The notes below the pieces were generated by a model that was not told where the DNA came from, made no database searches, and saw only the letters and a list, made by a program, of their open reading frames with translations. Below are positions 7,846-13,275 of a stretch of 13,275 nt of DNA, piece after piece. Positions within the stretch are counted from its first letter, which is position 1. The number at the start of each line of letters is the position of its first letter. Made by a program: the position numbers and the translations under genes. The stretch covers positions 1 to 13,275 of the forward strand of contig JAJYEJ010000024.1 in the NCBI GenBank assembly GCA_021785805.1, given 5' to 3'. The stretch comes from Microcaldota archaeon (GTDB taxonomy: Archaea > Micrarchaeota > Micrarchaeia > Micrarchaeales > Micrarchaeaceae).

Positions 7846-8304
7846 TCATTTGAATGACTTTAAGGTTTCAAGAATCTCCTTTCCGTGTCCGACCGGATTT
7901 ACCTTAGGAAAGACCTTGAGCACCTTTCCGGTCCTGCTGATTATGAATGTCTTCCTTAGGGTTCCCATCCCAAATATGCCCCTGCTGCCATATGAACCAT
8001 AGGCCTTGATGGTCTTGCTTTCCGGATCCGAGAGGAGGAGGAAGCGCAGGCTATACTTATCAGAGAACTTACAATGAGAATCGAAGTCATCTTTGCTTAT
8101 CCCAACCACTGTAGCATGCTCCTTTATCTGATTAAGATATTCATTGAAGCTCTTAGCTTCCATAGTGCATCCTGGTGTGTCATCCTTCGGGTAAAAGTAA
8201 ATGATAAGATACTTTCCTGAGAACTCCTTGAGGCTATGCATCTTGCCATCTGAGCCTTTCAGTGCGAAATTAGGGGCCTGTTTACCCTCCTCTATTCCTG
8301 CCAT
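7846..8304 (-). CDS. bcp: Peroxiredoxin (Bcp/PrxQ family)
   Basis: This 152-aa thiol peroxidase reduces H2O2 and organic peroxides. The N terminus MAGIEEGKQAPNFAL and the active site YPKDDTPGCTMEA, with peroxidatic C46, are typical of Bcp. The resolving cysteine usual in E. coli Bcp (five residues after the first) is absent. The only other cysteine is C78 in DSHCKFSDKY, which could resolve C46 from another helix, or the enzyme could be a 1-Cys type. The ATG at 8304 is chosen because GGTG lies 5 bases before it and a TATA box lies 38 bases upstream. A longer reading from 8361 adds 19 residues unlike the family. It heads the long minus-strand run. Confidence 0.93.
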   Translation of the reverse strand: MAGIEEGKQAPNFALKGSDGKMHSLKEFSGKYLIIYFYPKDDTPGCTMEAKSFNEYLNQIKEHATVVGISKDDFDSHCKFSDKYSLRFLLLSDPESKTIKAYGSYGSRGIFGMGTLRKTFIISRTGKVLKVFPKVNPVGHGKEILETLKSFK

Positions 8305-8337
8305 AACGACACCATCGGTAAATAATAAGTAAAATAG

Positions 8338-8346
8338 CTTTAAATA
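8338..8346. promoter_or_regulatory. Near-symmetric TATA box between bcp and the repeat protein
   Basis: CTTTAAATA reads as a TATA-like box on both strands. Its centre is about 38 bases before the bcp start (minus) and about 43 bases before the ATG at 8385 (plus). One element may serve both divergent genes. Confidence 0.45.
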
Positions 8347-8384
8347 CCAATACCTGTTCATCTGTATGGTTCGTTAGTGAGTAT

Positions 8385-9068
8385 ATGAAGTTCCCGTCAC
8401 TCTTCAAAAAACAGAAGAAGGTAGAAGCATCAGTAAATGTTACGAGTGTCAATATAAAATGGATGAGCGAGCAGCATACATCAACCGGATTTCCAGTCGA
8501 AGAAAACCCATTCCTCTACGAACTGCCATTCCAGAACAAATCGCAGTTGAACATAGTAAGTTTCCTTCCTGCACAGGAGCAGATACCGGTGAAAATAAAG
8601 GAGATAACAGTAAAGGCCCCATTTGCAATAGAGTCGCTTTCGCCGAGACTTCCAGTGGTGCTAAAGAACGACGAGAGAGCGGCATTTAAGCTCAGGATAA
8701 AGGCTCCGGATTACAATTATGAGGGGCCATTGGGCATAGAGGTAATCCCTGACAAGACCGATAATATACACATGGAGATAACCAGCACAATAATAAATGC
8801 GCCAGGAAGCCCGCAGGCAAAGGCGCCCGCAAAGCTAATACTCGACGTACCAAAGATGCAGGTCTTCGTACAGAAGATAAATGTTCCACAGCTGTTGGTA
8901 TCAGAGGCAACGATAAGCAAAATAGAGGTAAGTAAACCATTCGCCATCATCGGCTCTGAGCCCAAGGCACCATTCAAATTCACAGAAGGGTCAGGACACA
9001 CCATAACTCTATACCTCCAGGCTCCGCAGTTCAACTACGCCGGCCCTATAGAGATAACACTGAGTTAA
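8385..9068 (+). CDS. Unknown protein with two similar beta-rich repeats
   Basis: This 227-aa protein is from a family I do not recognise. It has a lysine-rich N terminus (FKKQKK) and no clear signal peptide or membrane helix, so it is probably cytoplasmic. Two repeats 106 residues apart are visible. Residues 71-82 IKEITVKAPFAI match 177-188 ISKIEVSKPFAI, and 107-115 APDYNYEGP match 213-221 APQFNYAGP, followed by I-x-I-E-x strands. Alternating hydrophobic residues suggest tandem Ig-like or similar beta-sandwich domains. A low-complexity linker, NAPGSPQAKAPAK (138-150), separates them. It starts with ATG at 8385, divergent from bcp. Function is unknown; a binding or scaffold role would suit the fold but is a guess. 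Confidence 0.8.
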   Translation: MKFPSLFKKQKKVEASVNVTSVNIKWMSEQHTSTGFPVEENPFLYELPFQNKSQLNIVSFLPAQEQIPVKIKEITVKAPFAIESLSPRLPVVLKNDERAAFKLRIKAPDYNYEGPLGIEVIPDKTDNIHMEITSTIINAPGSPQAKAPAKLILDVPKMQVFVQKINVPQLLVSEATISKIEVSKPFAIIGSEPKAPFKFTEGSGHTITLYLQAPQFNYAGPIEITLS

Positions 9069-9099
9069 CATGCAAGACTGCGGCTAACCTTCAAGGAGG

Positions 9100-9272
9100 G
9101 TCGTTGAGTTCGCCGTGAATATAAAATACGTTAGCCTGAGCGAGGTGGTATCTACTTTTGAGATTCGTGGCATGAATGTCAAATCAAAATATCCGCTGAA
9201 GCTTCAAGTACAATAAGGGACATGCTCTCAAAGGCCATCGAACGGAGTTGGGTCATGGAGAAAGGAGGATAG
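9100..9272 (+). pseudogene. Possible frameshifted small ORF
   Basis: After a GGAGGG at 9095-9100, one frame reads from a GTG at 9115 as VNIKYVSLSEVVSTFEIRGM, continuing to KYPLKLQVQ and TAA at 9214-9216. An overlapping frame continues as ASSTIRDMLSKAIERSWVME with KGG before TAG at 9270-9272. The two pieces read like one small protein split by a frameshift near 9200. I recognise no family. It could also be ordinary noncoding sequence between convergent neighbours. Confidence 0.3.
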
Positions 9273-9296
9273 GCATTTCTTAGATGGTAAATGTGG

Positions 9297-10268
9297 CTAC
9301 TTGGATTTTCCAAGCAGCGCGATCTGTGCAAGCATGCTCTCAAGCTGTATCCTTTCATTAGACCCTTCCACTATCCTGAAGTTGCTCTCTCCTATCTGGA
9401 TGACTATCTTAAGTTTGGTCCTTTCATCAGCATCCAAGCTCTGCAGCTCCTTGTAGCACTGCATGAGTATGTCCTCTGCACTCATCCCGTGCTTGAGCAT
9501 TAGGTTGTCAAGCTCCTCTCTGGCAGCGACGAAGTCACCACCAAGCGCTGCCCTGAGCATAGCAAGCACCTCCTTGGGCTTCGCCCTGGAGGCGACATCG
9601 TAGATGTTCATCTCAGTTATCTTATTATCCTGCATGGCCGTGCTCTGCAAGATGTTGGTTATCTTCCTAAGATCGCCTTCACCTACCTCTATAAGGGCAT
9701 CCACCGCCTTGTCCTCTATGGCGAGGGACTCTGATTTGCATACCCTTTGTATGTACTCTTTCATCTCCTCCTCTCCCAACGGCTTAAACTTGAATACGAC
9801 GCACCTGCTCTGTATAGGTTCTATTATCTTATTGGCATAGTTTGCGCTTAGTATGAACCTGGTCTCCGCTGAGAACTTCTCCATTGTCCTCCTAAGTGCA
9901 TGCTGGGCATCAGCGGTAAGCGAATCCGCCTCGTCAAGGAATATTATCTTGATTGGGACCTTTGCCATTGACATGGTCTTGGCAAACTCCTTGACCTCCC
10001 CCCTTATGACATCGATACCTCTCTGGTCAGATGCGTTCATCTCCTTGAATGCGCCATCAAGTACACCGCCGTACAAGTCTTTTGCCATTGCTATGGCGCA
10101 TGTGGTCTTGCCTATGCCTGCCGTGCCTGCAAAAATCATATTTGGGAAGTTACCCTTTTTAACAAAAGACTTTAGCCTGTCTACAATCAGCCTTTGGCCG
10201 ATGACCTCGCCTAAGCTCTTTGGGCGATACTTCTCAATCCATGGTAAATCCGGAGCTGGCATGCACAT
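9297..10268 (-). CDS. rfcS: Replication factor C small subunit (clamp loader ATPase)
   Basis: This AAA+ protein of about 323 aa is the usual length for archaeal RfcS. It has the RFC box PWIEKYRPKSLGEVIGQ, Walker A GTAGIGKT, Walker B IIFLDEAD, sensor-1 ILSANY and the arginine-finger SRC motif (PIQSRC). An alpha-helical collar domain with an all-helical C terminus follows. It loads the PCNA sliding clamp at replication forks, together with a large subunit not present here. The start is uncertain among GTG 10271, ATG 10268 and ATG 10262; the last has a GTGAT four bases before it, and the choice changes at most three residues. It is divergent from tRNA-Pro, with a TATA-like element between them. 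Confidence 0.95.
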   Translation of the reverse strand: MCMPAPDLPWIEKYRPKSLGEVIGQRLIVDRLKSFVKKGNFPNMIFAGTAGIGKTTCAIAMAKDLYGGVLDGAFKEMNASDQRGIDVIRGEVKEFAKTMSMAKVPIKIIFLDEADSLTADAQHALRRTMEKFSAETRFILSANYANKIIEPIQSRCVVFKFKPLGEEEMKEYIQRVCKSESLAIEDKAVDALIEVGEGDLRKITNILQSTAMQDNKITEMNIYDVASRAKPKEVLAMLRAALGGDFVAAREELDNLMLKHGMSAEDILMQCYKELQSLDADERTKLKIVIQIGESNFRIVEGSNERIQLESMLAQIALLGKSK

Positions 10269-10327
10269 CACAAAACAAGCCTAAAATGAATCATCAATGA
10301 GGTACGTGTAGTTATCCACATGAAAGA

Positions 10328-10336
10328 TATTTATAT
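10328..10336. promoter_or_regulatory. TATA element between rfcS and tRNA-Pro
   Basis: ATATTTATA T-rich/A-rich symmetry lets this read as a TATA box both ways. On the plus strand it is centred about 39 bases before the mature tRNA-Pro 5' end. On the minus strand it is about 64 bases before the rfcS start. Use by the tRNA is more convincing than use by rfcS. Confidence 0.45.
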
Positions 10337-10371
10337 GGCACTCATGAAATACTACTACCCGGCGGATTCTT

Positions 10372-10444
10372 GGGGGATTACGCTAACCTGGTAGACTACC
10401 AGCTTTGGGAGCTGGCCATCCGTGTTCAAATCACGGATCCCCCA
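10372..10444 (+). tRNA. tRNA-Pro (anticodon TGG)
   Basis: The acceptor stem pairs GGGGGAT (10372-10378) with ATCCCCC (10437-10443), with discriminator A. The anticodon stem CCAGC/GCTGG holds the loop TTTGGGA, giving anticodon TGG for proline. The T arm is CCGTG-TTCAAAT-CACGG. CCA is not encoded and no intron is seen. The D arm is odd: CGCT (10-13) against GACT (22-25) gives only a G-C pair and a U-G wobble, with C-U and C-A mismatches, although the GG of the D loop is present. Otherwise it looks functional. Confidence 0.9.
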
Positions 10445-10451
10445 TCCTGTT

Positions 10452-10709
10452 TCACAAGAACATGAACTTTATCGCACTTACAAATACAATGACCAGTATC
10501 AAGATGCGTATCCAGGCCTCTCCATTCTTCAATTTGTGATAGGTCCCAAAGAAAGACCTCAAAATGAATCTTACCGCCAACGCAATTGTCAATTCTCAAT
10601 CGACTGCATTCCCTATTGTGAACGCGAACGATGCGAGGCTGGTGCCTATATGTAGTGTAATCTTACTGAGAACTGACGCATCGAAGTAGTCTTTCTTGTA
10701 GTTTAGCAT
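10452..10709 (-). pseudogene. Small membrane-protein ORF interrupted by in-frame TGA
   Basis: From ATG 10709 the frame reads MLNYKKDYFDASVLSKITLH, then GTSLASFAFTIGNAVD, to a TGA at 10596-10598. The same frame then stays open for 47 more codons: ELTIALAVRFILRSFFGTYH, a short charged linker, then a strongly hydrophobic WIRILILVIVFVSAIKFMFL and TGA at 10452-10454. Together they would form an 86-codon protein with two or three membrane helices. I recognise no family. The simplest reading is a nonsense mutation in a decaying gene. Two small separate proteins, a sequencing error or stop readthrough are alternatives. TGA is a normal stop in cysN, cysD, bcp and other genes here. Confidence 0.45.
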
Positions 10710-10747
10710 TTACAAAGGGGATAGCGGTGGCACTAATCCTACAACTA

Positions 10748-11068
10748 TCACTTAAAGAAGGCGATTATATCAGTTCCGGACAGTCCAATCACGTGCGTTT
10801 TCCATGAAGCACTCCTCATGGCCTGTTTCCTACTAAACCTCTTCTGTATAAGGAGCATGTCCCCGTCGAAGAAAAGCGGTATGCCTATTGACTGGTTTGA
10901 TAGCGCTACCGGGATGGATAGGATGAATATTATGGATAATAGGTTCCTTACTAACATCAGAATTACCAATGCCATGGCGACTTCCAATCTATTATTCGTC
11001 TCATATGCAGCACAACAATACCTGCAGCTCTCCAAATGCGCCTCCGATTCCCGTAGAGTATATATCAA
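10748..11068 (-). CDS. Possible small membrane protein or remnant with zinc-ribbon-like start
   Basis: A 106-aa open frame begins at TTG 11068. It has CRYCCAAYE, like half of a zinc ribbon, near residue 15. A long hydrophobic segment follows (VAMALVILMLVRNLLSIIFI and on), then LLIQKRFSRKQAMRSASWKT and HVIG. The order LVRNLL - hydrophobic - RFSRKQ - KTHVI is weakly like the C-terminal half of RDD-family membrane proteins, which often carry an N-terminal zinc ribbon. If so, the first half has been lost. Another frame just upstream has an ATG at about 11090 giving MKFPIHIDIYSTGIGGAFGE, which could be the original N terminus shifted out of frame. It is either real or decayed; I cannot decide. Confidence 0.35.
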   Translation of the reverse strand: MIYTLRESEAHLESCRYCCAAYETNNRLEVAMALVILMLVRNLLSIIFILSIPVALSNQSIGIPLFFDGDMLLIQKRFSRKQAMRSASWKTHVIGLSGTDIIAFFK

Positions 11069-11190
11069 TATGGATAGGGAATTTCATAGGGATTAGAAGA
11101 GGGCGCAGAATGAGTGCCACATCTCCGTTTATGCCCTATAAACAGTCTCTTATAAGGCTTTCGCACGTTGCACACGCCGTAGAAGCAAAA

Positions 11191-11199
11191 GTATTTTAA
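11191..11199 (+). promoter_or_regulatory. TATA box for a leaderless transcript
   Basis: GTATTTTAA is centred about 27 bases before the ATG at 11222. Transcription would therefore begin at or next to the start codon, and no ribosome site is visible. Confidence 0.55.
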
Positions 11200-11221
11200 C
11201 AGATGCGCCTTATTTTGTTAG

Positions 11222-12070
11222 ATGCTGAAACCATATGGCTACCTTGGACTATTGTTGATAGCATTCGCAGAGATAAACTTCATCGTGGTAGCGCAGCCAT
11301 TTGCAATGTGGTACATACCGATAGTCTGGTATGGATATATCCTATTCGTAGATAGTCTTGTCTACAGGGTCAAAAAGAAGTCCCTATTATCATCTTATCC
11401 AAAAGAATTTCTATTTATGATTCTCCTATCAGTGCCGTTCTGGCTGATATTTGAAATCTACAATACATATACTGGCAGCTGGATATATACTAACTACACC
11501 TGGCAGATCCACATTATAGATTTCACTACTATAATGCCTGCAGTGCTTGAGACCTTCATGCTCATAAATGTTCTTGGAATCGGCAGGCGGCTAGACAAAG
11601 CAAGAGCCGAAATAACCAAGCCAGGTGGTCATTTAATACGCACACCGCTTGGCAGAGCCGCCTTTTCTGCGCTTGCATTTTTTGGTGCATTATCATCGCT
11701 GCTGCCAGCCCTTGTTCCGTATCTGGGCTTCTCGTTCATGTGGTTTGGGATATTCCTGTTTCTTGATCCGATAAGCGCAATGCTTGGCAGACCAAGTATA
11801 ATACATAAGACCAGCGCCGGAAGGAAGAGCCTAATCCCACAGCTGTTCCTCTCGGGAATAATCATGGGATTCTTTTGGGAGTTCTGGAACTTTCAGGCAT
11901 ATCCGAAATGGGCATACAACGTCCCTATATTCATGTCAAATGTGAAACTCTTTGCAATGCCGGTGTTCGGCTATCTTGGTTATCTCCCGTTTGCACTTGA
12001 AGTCTTCATATTCTACGCATTCTTCCGCTCATTCCTCTTCAAGGAAGGCAACAGCCTTCTTGGCATATGA
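11222..12070 (+). CDS. Polytopic membrane protein of unknown function, internally duplicated
   Basis: This 282-aa protein has about seven or eight hydrophobic helices (roughly residues 6-22, 30-48, 63-80, 100-118, 147-162, 168-185, 205-222 and 245-268). Two halves look alike. In the first, VWYGYILFVDSL (35-46) leads to FWLIFEIYN with GSWIYTNYT and then MPAVLETFMLI. In the second, MWFGIFLFLDPI (173-184) leads to GFFWEFWNFQAYPKWAYNVP and then MPVFGYLGYLPFALEVFIFY. The aromatic, Trp-rich WEFWN...KWxYxVP and MPxxGYLGxxPFALE pattern recalls uncharacterised integral membrane proteins of bacteria and archaea, so a conserved family is likely. No transport or catalytic function can be assigned. The transcript appears leaderless and is followed by a T6 run. 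Confidence 0.85.
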   Translation: MLKPYGYLGLLLIAFAEINFIVVAQPFAMWYIPIVWYGYILFVDSLVYRVKKKSLLSSYPKEFLFMILLSVPFWLIFEIYNTYTGSWIYTNYTWQIHIIDFTTIMPAVLETFMLINVLGIGRRLDKARAEITKPGGHLIRTPLGRAAFSALAFFGALSSLLPALVPYLGFSFMWFGIFLFLDPISAMLGRPSIIHKTSAGRKSLIPQLFLSGIIMGFFWEFWNFQAYPKWAYNVPIFMSNVKLFAMPVFGYLGYLPFALEVFIFYAFFRSFLFKEGNSLLGI

Positions 12071-12090
12071 GCGTCGCAAGCATGTAAACC

Positions 12091-12096
12091 TTTTTT
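12091..12096 (+). terminator. Poly-T terminator
   Basis: Six consecutive T bases lie 21 bases after the stop of the preceding membrane-protein gene. Archaeal RNA polymerase often terminates at such runs without a hairpin. Confidence 0.45.
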
Positions 12097-12099
12097 AGA

Positions 12100-12358
12100 G
12101 TGTTAGGTGTTCTACCTATTGGACTAGTGGTCCAGCATGCTGCCATTACTCTATCAGATACCTTCATCGGTACCCGGAATTGTAGTCGGCTTCATTGGGT
12201 CCCCATAAGGCTGGGAGGAGGCGTAATAATAGTTCCAGTTCTCACACTCTTATTCAGGGTTCCGATAATATATGCCACTGGAGCAAGCCTTGCCTCTGCC
12301 ATAACGACGTCCAGCGGGCGGCAAGCACATACATCAAGGACAGGCTCACTAAAATAAA
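12100..12358 (+). pseudogene. TauE/SafE-family permease remnant
   Basis: Pieces of a TauE/SafE (sulfite/organosulfonate exporter or anion permease) N terminus appear in changing frames. From ATG 12137 one frame reads MLPLLYQIPSSVPGIVVGFI then GSP and TAA. A second frame gives RLGGGVIIVPVLTLLFRVPI and then IYATGASLASAITTSSG. A third gives AASTYIKDRLTKI. Joined, these follow the family pattern G-GxxxGLxGxGGGxxxVPxL, then the next helix with GAS/GTSL and SG. At least two frameshifts break it, and everything after about residue 80 of a normally 250-aa protein is gone. It cannot encode a functional transporter. It is probably from the same ancestral operon as the DUF1634 remnant that follows. Confidence 0.75.
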
Positions 12359-12595
12359 TTCATTGACATCCAGTATAACTGACATGGTAAACGGTCTGCA
12401 TAGATTATATGGGATAAGCTTCATATTCTTCGGAGTCATGGTATTGATTGCGACACCGATTCTGAGGGTCACTCTATCAATCCTGTACTCCATACGGCGG
12501 AAAGACAAGCTCTACATGCAATCGCTGTTGTAGTATCCATCGGCGTTCTTGTTGCACTTCTTATGGTGCCACATTACGTTTCACTGCCAAGCTAA
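12359..12595 (+). pseudogene. DUF1634 membrane protein remnant (TauE partner)
   Basis: In the third frame, after SLTSSITDMVNGLHRLYGIS, comes FIFFGVMVLIATPILRVTLS and then ILYSIRRKDKLYMQSLL with TAG. The LIATPxLRVxLS...RRxDxLY pattern is the hallmark of DUF1634, a small membrane protein usually encoded next to TauE/SafE permeases. A shifted frame from 12509 continues ALHAIAVVVSIGVLVALLMV to TAA at 12593, supplying the last expected helix. So there is a frameshift near 12505-12510, and the N-terminal part is missing. It is fused by deletion to the TauE remnant. Confidence 0.7.
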
Positions 12596-12653
12596 ACGCC
12601 ACGGTATACTACTATACCTAAATATGAGAGGTGAACTTTAGTCAAATGCAAAG

Positions 12654-12661
12654 CTTTTAAA
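12654..12661 (+). promoter_or_regulatory. TATA box for the Lrp-type regulator
   Basis: CTTTTAAA is centred about 26 bases before the ATG at 12684. This predicts a leaderless transcript; no ribosome site lies in between. Confidence 0.55.
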
Positions 12662-12683
12662 GATTGGCGTGTATTAGCTAACC

Positions 12684-13275
12684 ATGGAACACTACAGCTA
12701 CCAAGATAAGATAATCCTAAGGGAGCTGAGCAATGACTCTAGGGCCACACTAGAGCATCTCGCAAAAGTGGCTAAATGTTCCAGGGCGACCGTGGTAAAG
12801 AAACTCGCACGCCTCGAGAAGGAACTTGACATAAAGTACACCCTCGAAATAGATGTGGACAAGCTGGGTCCAAATGAACACCATGTCTTATTTATGAAGT
12901 TCAGGAAGAAGCCAAAGGCTGACGCACTGATTGAACTGTTCAAGAACGATCGGCGCGTCCATTCGATGTACATGTGCGAAGGGGACTATGACCTGATAAT
13001 GTATGTGATGGAGAAAGACCCCATAGAGTACATAAAATGCGAAACTAGGATAGGCAGTGCGCTCTCCGATTTTGGCACTGATATAAACAACTCATGTTTC
13101 GTATTAGCAAGCTTTGGCTACATGCCGTTCACTGATGTCTTTGTAGACGACATAGATGAAGGAATCAAGATTACAGAGACCGATAAGAAGATACTTAAGA
13201 TGTTGAACCAGAACTCCAGAATCGGATACAGCGAGATATCCGGCGCAATCGGCTCTAATGACGACACCGTGAGAT
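12684..13275 (+). CDS. Lrp/AsnC-type transcription regulator with a second HTH (3' end cut)
   Basis: There are 197 codons before the window edge and no stop. Residues 1-50 form an AsnC/Lrp-type winged HTH: YQDKIILRELSNDSRATLEH, then LAKVAKCSRATVVKKLARLE. A ligand/dimer-like domain follows (HVLFMKFRKKPKADALIELF, then VHSMYMCEGDYDLIMYVME), resembling the Lrp effector domain, where GDYDL is typical. From residue 163, ITETDKKILKMLNQNSRIGY and SEISGAIGSNDDTVR start a second HTH of the same type. This is therefore a tandem HTH-effector-HTH arrangement, longer than the usual 150-aa Lrp. Two-unit Lrp-like proteins are known in archaea. Target genes are not evident. The predicted transcript is leaderless. 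Confidence 0.85.
   Translation, partial: MEHYSYQDKIILRELSNDSRATLEHLAKVAKCSRATVVKKLARLEKELDIKYTLEIDVDKLGPNEHHVLFMKFRKKPKADALIELFKNDRRVHSMYMCEGDYDLIMYVMEKDPIEYIKCETRIGSALSDFGTDINNSCFVLASFGYMPFTDVFVDDIDEGIKITETDKKILKMLNQNSRIGYSEISGAIGSNDDTVR

Noticed and set aside
10596..10598. TGA as a reassigned codon
   Set aside because: TGA is the natural stop of several intact genes here (cysN, cysD, glycosyltransferase, bcp), so genome-wide reassignment is excluded.
10818..11199. Plus-strand ORFs in the 10.8-11.2 kb stretch
   Set aside because: Their peptide composition looks random and they lie opposite the more protein-like minus-strand frame.
1..13275. CRISPR array, insertion sequence, or toxin-antitoxin/defence system
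   Set aside because: I saw no regularly spaced repeats, transposase motifs, terminal inverted repeats or recognisable defence proteins.

Overview
The window looks archaeal. It carries an archaeal clamp-loader small subunit (RfcS), a DinB polymerase ending in a PCNA-binding tail, an Lrp-type regulator, tRNA genes without encoded CCA, and TATA-like boxes about 25-40 bases upstream of starts. Some starts look leaderless and others have a GGTG/GGTGAT-type ribosome site. The genome is of middling GC content and rich in ATA, AGA and AGG codons. A small-genome (DPANN/Micrarchaeota-like) or Thermoplasmata-like archaeon would fit, but I cannot place it from this sequence alone.

Layout. 1-450: tRNA-Ile(GAT), then a wrecked LDH2-family dehydrogenase gene of which only the two ends survive. 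567-2594: an MBL-fold nuclease-like gene (minus) divergent from thioredoxin reductase trxB (plus). 2598-8304: a long minus-strand run read in the order bcp, a 104-aa unknown, a GT4 glycosyltransferase, cysD, cysN, ubiE/menG, dinB. The middle four genes are almost gapless: the two 4-base overlaps are at unknown/GT and GT/cysD, and cysD/cysN has a 4-base gap. 8385-9068: an orphan protein with two similar beta-rich repeats, followed by a degenerate small ORF. 9297-10268: rfcS (minus), divergent from tRNA-Pro(TGG). 10445-11221: a decayed stretch with two small minus-strand membrane-protein remnants, one interrupted by an in-frame TGA. 11222-12070: an intact polytopic membrane protein built from two similar halves. 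12100-12595: a collapsed TauE/SafE permease plus DUF1634 partner, broken by frameshifts and a deletion. 12684-end: an Lrp/AsnC-type regulator with a second HTH, cut off by the window edge.

How the genes fit together. CysD and CysN together form the GTP-driven ATP sulfurylase that makes APS from sulfate. Their tight linkage to a glycosyltransferase and a small unknown gene suggests that activated sulfate may be used on a glycan, but no APS kinase or sulfotransferase is visible here. TrxB and Bcp could belong to one thiol-redox system. The strongest theme outside the intact genes is decay: at least three, possibly five, independent broken genes lie in the non-operonic parts. Sequencing or assembly error must be excluded before that is read as genome reduction.
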